NCBI GenBank assembly: GCA_963755825.1
Contig: CAVWLA010000003.1
Span: forward strand, 2,542,001 to 2,606,000
Length of the DNA stretch: 64,000 bases
Direction: 5' to 3'
Origin: DATBQN01 sp963755825
GTDB taxonomy: Bacteria; Acidobacteriota; Thermoanaerobaculia; Multivoradales; UBA5704
The position numbers and the translations under genes were made by a program. Below the pieces are notes generated by a model that made no database searches, had not been told where the DNA came from, and saw nothing but the letters and a program-made list of their open reading frames with translations. Below are positions 1-8,122 of this stretch, piece by piece. Within the stretch, counting starts at the first letter, position 1; every line of letters starts with the position of its first letter.

Positions 1-1
1 C

Positions 2-334
2 CTGGCGCGCTCGGAGGAGCGCCGCGAGCGGCGGCTGCGCCTGCTCTCGCCGTTCCTGCGCAGCAGCCCGCAGGTCGAGGCGACGGGGCCGAAGCGGCTG
101 CTCCGCGAGGAGATTCAGCGCGAGGTGACGGCGGCGGTGGCGGCGCTGCCGCTCGCCTACCGGGTGCCGCTGGTGCTCCACGAGCTGGAAGATTGGGCTT
201 ACGCCGACATCGCCCGCGCCCTCGCGCTCTCCGAGGGGACGGTCAAGTCGCGCATTCACCGCGGGCGGGAACGCCTGCGCCGGGGGCTCGCCCCCTATTG
301 GTACGGAGGGATCTCATGGAAGACGAGCGAGTAG
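2..334 (+). CDS. ECF-type RNA polymerase sigma factor, C-terminal part (5' truncated by window edge)
   Basis: The frame is open from the first base and gives 110 residues before the stop. The C-terminal half reads as sigma region 4: a leucine/alanine-rich helix, then the helix-turn-helix with YADIARALALSEGTVKSRIH followed by RGRERLRR, which recognises the -35 element in ECF sigma factors. Region 2 lies outside the window. The stop lies 19 bases inside the following gene, which encodes a small single-pass membrane protein, the usual sigma/anti-sigma arrangement. The subfamily cannot be given without the N-terminus. Confidence 0.85.
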   Translation: MARSEERRERRLRLLSPFLRSSPQVEATGPKRLLREEIQREVTAAVAALPLAYRVPLVLHELEDWAYADIARALALSEGTVKSRIHRGRERLRRGLAPYWYGGISWKTSE

Positions 335-918
335 ATCGCCTGCTCAAGACGCTCCGCGACGCACCGCCGGCGACGGCGAGCGCGGGCTTCACCGAGCGGG
401 TTCTCGCCCGCCTGGACGCCCCTCGCGGGGCTTCCGCAAACTGGCTGCCGCGGCTCACTCTCCCCGCGGCTGCGCTGGCGGCGACTGTCGTGGTCGCCGC
501 CAGCCTCTTGTTCTCGCACGGGGAGCTGCCCGGCCGTCCGCCGGCGCCGCGCCCGGCGCTCGCCGCCGCACTGTCGCCGGCAGCCTCGCCCGAGAGCATT
601 CCGACCCTGCAGGGCACCCAGGTCGTCCCGGCGGCGAGCCGCATCTCGGCGCGAGACCTCCGTGACGTCCGTGGCCTTCGCGCGCGGCGCCTGCTGGCGC
701 AGATCCAGAGCGAGCAGGCGCGGCTGGCGAGCGACCTCCACCGCCTGCGGCGCTCCGGCGACCAGCCGGTCGTCTACGTCGGCGGCGACGAGCAGGTCGA
801 CCTCATCGTCGATCTCGACCGCGTGCGCGACCTGCCGACGCGGCGGGGCCGCAACCGGGCGCCTGTCGCGGCCGATCCCGCGGCGAGCCTCGACGCGGTC
901 GCCAACCAGACCTTCTGA
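316..918 (+). CDS. putative anti-sigma factor, single-pass membrane protein
   Basis: 200 residues, started at the ATG preceded by GGAGGG (305-310). The N-terminal 40 residues are charged and cytosolic-looking (MEDERVDRLLKTLRDAPP). One hydrophobic segment at about residues 47-67 would cross the inner membrane, followed by an Ala/Pro-rich linker and a charged, probably extracytoplasmic region with a short helical stretch near residues 125-150. No zinc-binding HxxxCxxC signature is visible. The role is inferred from position: it overlaps the upstream ECF sigma gene and is followed after 41 bases by a PDZ protein, resembling stress-sensing sigma operons. The gene could equally encode another regulator of that sigma factor. 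Confidence 0.55.
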   Translation: MEDERVDRLLKTLRDAPPATASAGFTERVLARLDAPRGASANWLPRLTLPAAALAATVVVAASLLFSHGELPGRPPAPRPALAAALSPAASPESIPTLQGTQVVPAASRISARDLRDVRGLRARRLLAQIQSEQARLASDLHRLRRSGDQPVVYVGGDEQVDLIVDLDRVRDLPTRRGRNRAPVAADPAASLDAVANQTF

Positions 919-959
919 TCTCCATGGCCATCTCGCATCGATCCCTAGGAGGAAGGCAC

Positions 960-1850
960 ATGCAGCGACATCCAAGCCGTGAGACGGCGCTCTGTTGGAT
1001 CGCCGGGCTGGGGCTCCTCGTCGGCGCCGCGGCGTCGGGCCAGAGCACCCCCCCCGCCCTCTCCGCTCCTCAGCCGGGCAGCGCCGCGGCGACTGGCTCC
1101 GGCTCCAACACCGCGGCCGCCGGCTCGAACACCGCCAGCGCCGCCGCAGGCCAGGCCGCCGCCGCCGACAAGGCGCCGGCCAAGGTCATCCGCACCCAGA
1201 AGGTGGTGGTGATGGACGACGGCGCCGCCGAGCGCCCCGGCGACCGCCAGCTCGAGTACCGCGTCGTCACCAAGTCGGTGGCGCGCGGCTATCTCGGCAT
1301 CGGCCTGACCGACCTCACGCCCGAGCTGCGCAGCCACTTCGGCGTGCCGCAGGACGCCGGGGTAATGGTCTCCAAGGTGGATGCCGGCAGCCCGGCCGAG
1401 AAGGCCGGTCTCAAAGTCGGCGACATCCTCACCGGCTTCGACGGCAAGCCGGTCGCCACCAGCTTCGATATTCGCCAGCGCATCCGCGCCGGCGAGGACG
1501 GCGCCGCGGCGCCGCTCGAGGTCTGGCGGAGCGGCAAGGTGCAGACGCTGACCGCCAACCTCGAGAAGCGCGACCGCCCGGAGATCGACCTCGCGCCGCT
1601 CTTCCTGCGCAAGAAAGATGGCAGCTCGATGATCCTGAGCCTCGACGGCGAGGAGCTCCCCGACAAGCTCGCCTACCCGATCACCGCGCCGAGCGTCCCC
1701 GGCCATCCCCGCGTGCAGACCTTGACCAGCCGCGAGGCGGAGCTAGAAAAGCGCCTCAAGCAGCTCGAGACCCGCATCCACGACCTCGAGCGGCAGCTCG
1801 GCGCCGCCGCGGTCCCGGCCGCTCCCGCCGCCCCGACGCCGAAGCACTGA
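960..1850 (+). CDS. exported PDZ-domain protein
   Basis: 296 residues. The ATG at 960 is preferred over an earlier one at 924 because AGGAGGAAGG lies directly upstream (947-956) and the protein then begins with a good Sec signal peptide (residues 1-27, ending AAASGQ). An Ala/Ser/Gly-rich linker follows. A PDZ domain spans about residues 107-200, with the carboxylate-loop motif GYLGIGL and the typical GSPAEKAGLKVGDIL. The C-terminus (about 256-282) is a heptad-like coiled coil. There is no trypsin-type protease domain, so it is not DegP/DegS itself. It is likely periplasmic and, from its position behind sigma/anti-sigma genes, could take part in envelope-stress sensing (inference). A strong terminator follows. 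Confidence 0.8.
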   Translation: MQRHPSRETALCWIAGLGLLVGAAASGQSTPPALSAPQPGSAAATGSGSNTAAAGSNTASAAAGQAAAADKAPAKVIRTQKVVVMDDGAAERPGDRQLEYRVVTKSVARGYLGIGLTDLTPELRSHFGVPQDAGVMVSKVDAGSPAEKAGLKVGDILTGFDGKPVATSFDIRQRIRAGEDGAAAPLEVWRSGKVQTLTANLEKRDRPEIDLAPLFLRKKDGSSMILSLDGEELPDKLAYPITAPSVPGHPRVQTLTSREAELEKRLKQLETRIHDLERQLGAAAVPAAPAAPTPKH

Positions 1851-1890
1851 CGCAAGCGTCCTCGCGCTCCGCCTGACGCCGCGTACTTCG

Positions 1891-1917
1891 AGCCCCTCTG
1901 CGGAGGGGCTCTTTTCG
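1891..1917 (+). terminator. rho-independent terminator after the PDZ gene
   Basis: AGCCCCTC (1891-1898), a TGCG loop and GAGGGGCT (1903-1910) form a perfect 8-bp GC-rich stem, followed by CTTTTCGTT. It ends the sigma/anti-sigma/PDZ operon. Confidence 0.85.
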
Positions 1918-2037
1918 TTGTCGCGGCCTGCCGGGGTGAATCGGCAAGAATTCGTCGCCACGACGCCCGGGCCGCGATGCTCGGGCACGGTGGCGGTAAG
2001 CTTGCTGCACGCTCAAGAGCGGGGCCCGGAGGGGAAA

Positions 2038-2190
2038 ATGTCGAGCGGCGAACCTTCAATATTCGAAGCGGAGAACGAGCGACTCTGGCTCGCCGAAGCG
2101 GAGCGCCGGCAGCGGGAGATTCAGAGCGGGCAGGTCGAGCCGCTGCAGGGAGAGGAGGTTCTCCAACGGGTCGTCGACGAGCTCTCGTGA
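2038..2190 (+). CDS. putative addiction-module antitoxin, Unstab_antitox-like (orphan)
   Basis: 50 residues, started at the ATG after GGAGGGGAAA. The pattern LWLAEAERRQREIQSGQVEP followed by GEEVLQRV resembles the short C-terminal motif of the putative addiction module component family (W-x-E-A-x-x-R-x-x-E-I-x-x-G then GEEV), whose members usually sit directly upstream of a ParE/RelE toxin. No toxin follows: the next 110 bases hold a stem-loop and then a DUF433 gene. It is therefore an orphan antitoxin or a remnant. The family call rests on a short motif only. Confidence 0.45.
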   Translation: MSSGEPSIFEAENERLWLAEAERRQREIQSGQVEPLQGEEVLQRVVDELS

Positions 2191-2234
2191 CGAGCTACTC
2201 CTCCCCCTGGCGGAGTTCGAGCGCAAAGTTCTGA

Positions 2235-2274
2235 TGAGGCACGCGGCACCGGTTTAGCCGGTGTTTGCGCCTCA
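2235..2274. repeat. nested inverted repeat / stem-loop
   Basis: The outer arms are TGAGGC (2235-2240) and GCCTCA (2269-2274). The inner arms are CACCGG (2247-2252) and CCGGTG (2258-2263) around a TTTAG loop. No T-run follows on the plus strand, so it is a weak terminator candidate. It could be an operator or RNA structure between the two antitoxin-like genes. Confidence 0.5.
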
Positions 2275-2301
2275 CTTGTCCCACGGAGTACATTGCCCTT
2301 C

Positions 2302-2514
2302 ATGAGCGCCTCCGTTTTCTCCCGCGATCCCGAGGTCATGGGCGGAGCCGCCCTGTTCTCCGGTACCAGGGTGCCCGTGCAGACGCTCCTGGATTATCTG
2401 GAGGCTGGGGATTCGATCGACGAATTTCTGGCGGGATTCCCTTCCGTCCAGCGAGAGCAGGTGATCGCGTTCCTCGCAGCGGCGAACGCTCGGTTCGTGG
2501 AAGCGTCCTCGTGA
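2302..2514 (+). CDS. DUF433 family antitoxin-like protein (orphan)
   Basis: 70 residues from the ATG at 2302 (a TTG nine bases earlier is possible). It carries DUF433 hallmarks: a start of the type SRDPEVMGGAALFSGTRVPV, the segment TLLDYLEAGDSIDEFLAGFP and the end VIAFLAAA. DUF433 proteins are small winged-helix-like antitoxins that usually precede a DUF5615 PIN-like toxin. Here the stop is followed one base later by the end of the convergent E1 gene, so no toxin is present. A second DUF433 gene lies near 62.8 kb with a broken toxin. Confidence 0.8.
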   Translation: MSASVFSRDPEVMGGAALFSGTRVPVQTLLDYLEAGDSIDEFLAGFPSVQREQVIAFLAAANARFVEASS

Positions 2515-2515
2515 C

Positions 2516-4699
2516 CTAGTACGCCAGGAGCGCGCGCGCCGCTTCGACGACCTGGGTCTTGTTGGGGAGGAGCTGCTGCTCGAGGACGCGGGCGTAGGGG
2601 ACGGGGAGGTCGGGGTAGGTGACGCGGCGGATGGGGGCGTCGAGGTAGGGGAAGGCGGCGTCGGCGAGGCGGGCGGCGACCTCGGCTCCGAAGCCCAGGG
2701 TGAGCGGCGCCTCGTGGACGACGAGCGCTCGCGCCGTCTTCTTGACCGAGGCGAGCACCGTCTCCTCGTCGTAGGGGACGAGGGTGCGCAGATCGATCAC
2801 CTCGGCCTCGATCCCCTCGCGCGCCAGCTCGTCGGCGGCCTCGAGGCAGGTCCAGGTGGTGGCCCCGTAGGCGACCATGGTGAGGTCGCGGCCGCGGCGC
2901 ACCACCCGCGCCTCGCCGAGGACGCCCACCACGTCGCCCTCGGGCAGCACCTCTTTGATCCGCCGGTAGAGGAACTTGTGCTCGAAGAAGAGCACCGGGT
3001 TGAGGTCGCGGATGGCGGCTTTGAGCAGGGCCTTGGCGTCCGCGGCGGTCGCCGGGCAGACCACTTTCAGGCCCGCCGTCTGCGCGAACCAGCCCTCGTC
3101 GTTCTGCGAGTGGAACGGCCCGGCGCCGACGCCGCCGCCGGAGGGGAGGCGGACGACGATCGGGCAGGGCACCTGCCAGCGGTAGTAGAGCTTCGCCGCC
3201 ACGTTGACCAGCTGGTTGAAGCCGCAGGAGATGAAGTCGGCGAACTGCATCTCGACGATGGTCGGGTGGCCGAGGACGGCGGCGCCGATGGCGATGCCGA
3301 TGGTGCCGCTCTCGGCGATCGGGGTGTCGAGGACGCGCTCCGGATAGCGCGCGTGGAGGCCGCGGGTGGTGCGGAAGGCGCCCTCGAAGGCGGCGATGTC
3401 CTGGCCCATCAGCACCAGGCGGGGATCGCGCGCCAGCTCCTCGGCGAGGCCCTGATTGATAGCGTCGACGTAGGTGGTCTCCTTGCCGGCGCCCGCGGCC
3501 GGCGCGCTCGCCGGCTCCCGCTTTTCCTCCCGCTCTGGCTCCCGCTCTGTCTCCCGCTCTGTCTCCGACACCGCGCCGAGCGCGAAGACCGGCCGCCGGG
3601 CGGTCGCCGGGTCGGGGCCCGGCGCCTCCAGGGCGCGGCCGATCGAGAGCTCGACGAGCTCGCCGATGCGCGCCTCGAGCCGCTCCCGGACGCCGCCGTC
3701 GATGACGCTCTCCTCCTCGAGCCGGCTGGCATACATGGGCACAGGGTCCTCGGCGCGGTAGCGCTCGAGGTCCTCGGCGGGGACCACCTTGAGCGAGTCG
3801 TCGCCCTCGCTGTGGCCGCGCATCCTGCCGAGCATCGCCTCGATGAGCGTCGGCCCCTCGCCGCCGCGGGCGCGCGCCGCGGCACGCGCGAGAGCGGCGG
3901 CCATGGCGTCGGGATCGTTGCCGTCGACCGTCTCGGCGGCGATGCCGTAGCCGATGCCGCGGTCGGAGAGCCGCGCCGCGGCGTACTGCAGGTGGGCCGG
4001 CGTCGAGAAAGCGTAGCGGTTGTTCTCGATCACCAGGATGAGCGGCAGCTTCCAGACGGCGGCGATGTTCAGCCCCTCGTGGAAGTCGCCCGTCGAGGTG
4101 CCCCCCTCGCCGATGAAGTTGATGGCGAGCCGGCCGCTGCCGGCGAGCTGGTGGGCGAAGGCGCAGCCGGCGGCGACCGGGATCATGGCGCCGAGATGGC
4201 TGATCATGCCGAGGTGCAAGATGCCGTGCTCGGGGGCGAGGTAGCCGTAGTGGAACGAGCGCTCGACGCCCTGCGAGAAGCCCGGCCCCTTGCCGAGCAG
4301 CTGGCAGGCGAGGCGGACGAGGATCTCGGTGGGATCGGGTCGCCGGCCGTCGGGCTCGCCGAAGCCGAGGCCCGGGAAGGCGCGCGCCGGATCGAGATAG
4401 ACGGCGAGGATGGCGCCGAGATCGCGGTGGAGGGTGCAGAGCGCGTCGCCCGGCTCGAGCAGCAGGCCGGCGGGGACGGTGGTCGCCTCGTTGCCCACCT
4501 CGCTGTACCACTTGGAGACGCGGCCGGTGAGCAGCAGCGCCTCGAACCGCGAGTCGAAGTCGCGGGCGAGCTTCATGAAGGCGTAGCGCCGCAGGCGGTC
4601 GCGCGCGGTGTCCGGCGCCGGCGAAGCGGGTGGAGCGAGCGAGGCGGAGAGGTCGCCGGCGGGCTCCGGCGGTGGGAGCGAGGCGGGAGCTGAGCTCAT
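2516..4699 (-). CDS. thiamine-diphosphate 2-oxoacid dehydrogenase E1, fused alpha and beta subunits
   Basis: 727 residues. Residues about 30-375 are an E1-alpha domain with the ThDP/Mg motif GEGGTSTGDFHEGLN followed by ENNRYAFSTP, and the phosphorylation-loop-like RMRGHSEGDD. A charged Glu/Arg repeat linker (ETERETEREPEREEKREP) leads into an E1-beta domain (about 415-727) with EMQFADFI, LPSGGGVGAGPFHSQ and a transketolase C-terminal domain. Alpha and beta are normally separate genes in branched-chain or pyruvate dehydrogenase complexes; the fused form occurs in several phyla. It would decarboxylate a 2-oxoacid and pass the acyl group to a lipoyl E2. No E2 or E3 gene lies in the window, so the substrate is undecided between branched-chain oxoacids, pyruvate and acetoin. 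Confidence 0.88.
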   Translation of the reverse strand: MSSAPASLPPPEPAGDLSASLAPPASPAPDTARDRLRRYAFMKLARDFDSRFEALLLTGRVSKWYSEVGNEATTVPAGLLLEPGDALCTLHRDLGAILAVYLDPARAFPGLGFGEPDGRRPDPTEILVRLACQLLGKGPGFSQGVERSFHYGYLAPEHGILHLGMISHLGAMIPVAAGCAFAHQLAGSGRLAINFIGEGGTSTGDFHEGLNIAAVWKLPLILVIENNRYAFSTPAHLQYAAARLSDRGIGYGIAAETVDGNDPDAMAAALARAAARARGGEGPTLIEAMLGRMRGHSEGDDSLKVVPAEDLERYRAEDPVPMYASRLEEESVIDGGVRERLEARIGELVELSIGRALEAPGPDPATARRPVFALGAVSETERETEREPEREEKREPASAPAAGAGKETTYVDAINQGLAEELARDPRLVLMGQDIAAFEGAFRTTRGLHARYPERVLDTPIAESGTIGIAIGAAVLGHPTIVEMQFADFISCGFNQLVNVAAKLYYRWQVPCPIVVRLPSGGGVGAGPFHSQNDEGWFAQTAGLKVVCPATAADAKALLKAAIRDLNPVLFFEHKFLYRRIKEVLPEGDVVGVLGEARVVRRGRDLTMVAYGATTWTCLEAADELAREGIEAEVIDLRTLVPYDEETVLASVKKTARALVVHEAPLTLGFGAEVAARLADAAFPYLDAPIRRVTYPDLPVPYARVLEQQLLPNKTQVVEAARALLAY

Positions 4700-4818
4700 A
4701 GGCGGCGAGTCTACCGTAGCGGCCTGCCGCGCCCGCTCGAGCGGGAGACCTGGCAGCGGTTCAGCTTGTCCCGCGGACGGCCGCCGGGAAGGGGGTGTGG
4801 GCGGGCGGTCCTGGAGAC

Positions 4819-6939
4819 CTACTTCTTGAGCGCCTTCACCTGCCGCTCGAGCCGCCGGCGCTGGCGGTTCTCGGGATCGAGCTGCAGGAGCACCTTGAGC
4901 GCCAGCTCCGCCTTTGCCGCCTCGCCCTTCTCGAGGAAGCCCTCGACTTGCCGCACCCCCTGCTCGATCGACTGCTGGCGCTGGTGCTGGCTCTCGAGGC
5001 GCGCCACCTCGGCGTACATCTCGCCGGCGCGCGGATGGTCGGGCAGCGCGCGCTCCAGCTCGCCCGCCACCTCGCGGGCGCCGAACCAGTCCTGGTGCTC
5101 GCGGACGATGCGGTAGCGGCGCTCGAACTCGGCGATGCGGGCGGTCGCCTGGGTGGAGGAGCGGATGTCGTCGAGGCGGCTGCGGTAGGAGTCGAGAGTC
5201 ACCCGCGCCACCTCGAGATGTGCCAGTGCCGCGAGCTCGCGGTCGGCCTCCGCGACGCGGCGCGCCGCGAGATGCTCCTCGAGGCGCCGGCGGTGCCCGT
5301 CGAGCACCGCGCCGCGCTGCTCCTCGCGCTCGGCGGCGGCGATCTCGGCGCGCAGCGCCTCGCCCTTCTTGGCGTCGGCCTTCGCCACCGCCTCGAGCTC
5401 GCGCCGCGCGGTGCGCAGATCGCGCTCGGCGAGCGCCTTGCGCGCCGTGGCGAGAGCGCGGTCGGCCCGCTTCTCCCCCTCCGTCTCGCGGCCGAGATCG
5501 GCGATGGCGGCCTCGTACTGGGAGCGCATCGGATGGGCGGGATCGAGGTCGAGGAGGGTCTCCAGAGCCAGCCGCGCCAGCGGCAGCTGCCGCCGCTTCA
5601 GGTAGCCGGCGAGCACCGTCGCGGTCTCGTCGGCGCGCTGGGCGCGCTCTTCCGCGGCGGCGACCTCGGCGAGCTTGCGTTTGAGCCCGTCGAGGCCCTG
5701 GGCGCGCGGGTTCGCGGTCTCCAACTGGTGGGCGAGCTCGCGCGCCTCGGCGACCCGGCCGGCGGCGAGCGCCGCCTCGGCGCGCGAGAGCACCTGCGAG
5801 CCCTCCTGGGCGCGCTTGCCGGCGCGGTCGATCTGGGCGAGGAGCTCCAGCCGCTCTTCGCGCGACAGCTCGCTCGAGCTGCGCTGGCGGTGCACGGCCG
5901 GCGGGGTGGACGGCGCCGGCGGCGGCGGGGAAGCCGGAGCCGGAGCCGCCGGCCTGCCGTCCGCCGGCGTTGCGACGACGATCGGGACCTCCCGCGTGTC
6001 GACGGCGGAGAGGCTCTTGCCCACCGCCTCCAGGGCGTCGATGAAGGTGAGCGCGTCGGGGTAGCGGCGCTCGCGATCGCGCTCGAGCGCCCGCCGCACG
6101 ACGCGGTCGAGCGCCACCGGGATCTCGATCTTGGCGTTGCGGCCGACGAGCGGGAGCGGATCTTCCGACAGGCGCTTGAAGATGAAGCCGTGCTGGGTCT
6201 CGGAGTCGAACGGCGGCAGGCCGACGAGCATCTCGTAGAGCACCAGGCCGAAGGAGTAGAGGTCGCTCCGGCGGTCGAGGGTCTCGCCGGAGACCGTCCC
6301 CGCCTGCTCGGGCGAGCAGTACTGGAGCTTGCCCATGAACATGCCGACCTTGGTGATCTCGAGGTTGGCGCCGGAGCCGGTCGCCAGCTCGAGGTTCTTG
6401 GCCAGCCCGAGGTCGATGATCTTGATCCGCGTCTGGCCGCGCCGATCGGTGGTGATCATCAGGTTGTCGGGCGACACGTCGCGGTGGATGACGCCGGTCG
6501 AGTGGATGGCCTCGAGACCGCGCAGCACTTGGATGCCGAGCTGGATCGAGAGGTCCACCGCGAACGGGCCGTGCTGGCGGACGATCTCGCCGACGTCGTG
6601 CCCCTCGATGTGCTCCCACACCATATAGAAGCTGCCGTCGGGCAGGCGCGAGAAGTCGTAGAGGATGGCGACGTTGGGATGCTTGATCTGGGTGGCGAGG
6701 CGCGCCTCGCGGAGGAAGCGGGCTTGCGCCGAGGGGTCGGCGGCGAGATCCTGGCGGAGGATCTTGATGACCCGCAGCTCCTGCAGGTGGAGATGGCGGG
6801 CGAGGTGGACCTCGCCCATGCCGCCGCTGCCCAGGCGGCGGACGATCTCGTACTTGCCGTCGAGGATTTCCCCGACCTCGTGGGAGCTCAGATCGACGCC
6901 TCCGAATTCACCGGAGTTCCATTCTAGCCCGAGGAGCAC
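4819..6939 (-). CDS. Hanks-type serine/threonine protein kinase with long coiled-coil C-terminus
   Basis: 706 residues from a GTG start (no ATG precedes the kinase fold). The kinase domain spans about residues 30-305: glycine loop GSGGMGEV (38-45), the beta3 lysine in VIKIL (K59), catalytic loop HRDVSPDN (D154), DLG instead of DFG (176-178), and SPEQ (209-212) in place of the APE motif. Catalytic residues are present, so it should be active. A Pro/Ala linker (about 325-350) is followed by about 350 residues of charged helical sequence rich in Ala/Arg/Glu that suggests TPR-like or coiled-coil repeats. No transmembrane helix is seen, so it is predicted cytosolic, unlike PASTA kinases. Targets are unknown. 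Confidence 0.9.
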   Translation of the reverse strand: MLLGLEWNSGEFGGVDLSSHEVGEILDGKYEIVRRLGSGGMGEVHLARHLHLQELRVIKILRQDLAADPSAQARFLREARLATQIKHPNVAILYDFSRLPDGSFYMVWEHIEGHDVGEIVRQHGPFAVDLSIQLGIQVLRGLEAIHSTGVIHRDVSPDNLMITTDRRGQTRIKIIDLGLAKNLELATGSGANLEITKVGMFMGKLQYCSPEQAGTVSGETLDRRSDLYSFGLVLYEMLVGLPPFDSETQHGFIFKRLSEDPLPLVGRNAKIEIPVALDRVVRRALERDRERRYPDALTFIDALEAVGKSLSAVDTREVPIVVATPADGRPAAPAPASPPPPAPSTPPAVHRQRSSSELSREERLELLAQIDRAGKRAQEGSQVLSRAEAALAAGRVAEARELAHQLETANPRAQGLDGLKRKLAEVAAAEERAQRADETATVLAGYLKRRQLPLARLALETLLDLDPAHPMRSQYEAAIADLGRETEGEKRADRALATARKALAERDLRTARRELEAVAKADAKKGEALRAEIAAAEREEQRGAVLDGHRRRLEEHLAARRVAEADRELAALAHLEVARVTLDSYRSRLDDIRSSTQATARIAEFERRYRIVREHQDWFGAREVAGELERALPDHPRAGEMYAEVARLESQHQRQQSIEQGVRQVEGFLEKGEAAKAELALKVLLQLDPENRQRRRLERQVKALKK

Positions 6940-7059
6940 ACCGTCACAGGCGCCGCCGGAGGCGGCGCGTTACCGGCAATGCGGGAGAGAGCTCGCGGGG
7001 ATCTGGCTGAAGACGGCGCGGGCGGGAGCCGAGGGGCTTCCCGCCCGCCGCGGGGAGGG

Positions 7060-8073
7060 TCAGCCGACCTTGGCGCCGCAGCCGGAGCAGAAGTGCGAGC
7101 CGGCCGAGAGCTTGGTGCCGCACTGGCTGCAGAAGGCCGCGCCGGCCGGGCTGGCACCTCCAGCGCCGGCGTCGCTGGCTGCAGGAGCAGCCGCAGCCGG
7201 AGCGGCAGCCGGCGCCGCCGGCGGCGCCGGCGCCGGACCCGCATCGCGCATCATGCCGGGCAGCATCATGCCGATGCCGGCGCCGACGCCGACGCCGAGG
7301 CCGGCGTTGAGCACGCCGGCGTTGCCGCCCTGCTGCGCGGCGTCGCCGACGGCGCGGGCGGTCTTGAACTTCAGGTAGGCGTTCATGTCGCCGATCGCCG
7401 CCATGCCGGTGCGCTCGTCGATCATCGCCTGCACCTCGTCCGGCGGCGTGATGGCGCCGAGGAAGAGGTCGGCGAGCTCGATGCCGTACTTGGCGAAGTC
7501 GTCGTGGACCCGCGACTTCAGGCCCATGGCGAGCTCGTCGTAGACCTTCGGCAGGTCGAAGATCGTCTGCAGGTTCTCGCCCAGCAGGTCGGTCAGGCGG
7601 GCGACGATGATGTCGCGGAAGTAGTTGGCGACGGCGTCGGACGTGTAGTTGTTCATCGTGCCGACGACGGTGTTGACGAAGAGCTGGGCGTTGACGACGC
7701 GCACGGCGAACTTGCCGAAGGCGCGCAGGCGCACCATGGCGAGCTCGCGATCGCGGTAGATGACCGGCTCCTTGGTGCCCCACTTCAAGTCGACGAAGGT
7801 CTTGGTGGCGACGAAGATCACCGCCGCCTGGAACGGCGAGGTGCCGCCGAAGGGGATGCCGAAGAGGCCGGCGATGAGCGGCACGTTCTGCGTCGCCAGG
7901 GTGTGCCGGCCGGGGCCGAAGGTGTCGAGCGCCTTGCCGTCGCGCAGGAAGACCGCCTGCTGGCTCTCCTCGACGATGAGCTGGCTGCCGAGGCGGATCG
8001 CCGCGGTGCCGTCGGAAGGCCAGCGCGAGACCATCGTCTGGCCGGAGGGGTCGTGATATTGGATGACGTCCAT
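7060..8073 (-). CDS. SPFH-domain protein with C-terminal zinc ribbon (YdjI-like)
   Basis: 337 residues; the ATG at 8073 follows AGGAGAAG. The N-terminal region (MDVIQYHD, then VEESQQAVFLRDG and FGPGRHTL) and the following SPFH/band-7 domain (about 25-240) match the group annotated as virion core protein-like or YdjI-like. A small glycine-rich stretch and an Ala/Pro linker lead to a double-CxxC zinc ribbon at residues 314-337 (FCSQCG and FCSGCG). SPFH proteins scaffold membrane microdomains. In Firmicutes, YdjI-like proteins are linked to PspA-type membrane stress (family knowledge). It is 49 bases downstream of an uncharacterised helical protein and probably in one operon with it. Confidence 0.85.
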   Translation of the reverse strand: MDVIQYHDPSGQTMVSRWPSDGTAAIRLGSQLIVEESQQAVFLRDGKALDTFGPGRHTLATQNVPLIAGLFGIPFGGTSPFQAAVIFVATKTFVDLKWGTKEPVIYRDRELAMVRLRAFGKFAVRVVNAQLFVNTVVGTMNNYTSDAVANYFRDIIVARLTDLLGENLQTIFDLPKVYDELAMGLKSRVHDDFAKYGIELADLFLGAITPPDEVQAMIDERTGMAAIGDMNAYLKFKTARAVGDAAQQGGNAGVLNAGLGVGVGAGIGMMLPGMMRDAGPAPAPPAAPAAAPAAAAPAASDAGAGGASPAGAAFCSQCGTKLSAGSHFCSGCGAKVG

Positions 8074-8122
8074 TCTTCTTCTCCTATAGGAAGGCCGGAT
8101 CGCGGGCGCTGGTGCGGCGAAA

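Noticed and set aside
3525..3565. Short tandem repeat of CCCGCTCTG-type units as a possible CRISPR or regulatory repeat
   Set aside because: It lies in frame inside the E1 gene and encodes the charged linker between the alpha and beta domains.
4795..6927. 710-codon plus-strand frame opposite the Ser/Thr kinase
   Set aside because: Shadow of a GC-rich gene; the kinase motifs on the minus strand are unambiguous.
6953..6971. GCGCCGCC-GGA-GGCGGCGC hairpin as a terminator between the kinase and SPFH genes
   Set aside because: Stem is good but there is no T-run on either strand and such hairpins are common at this base composition.
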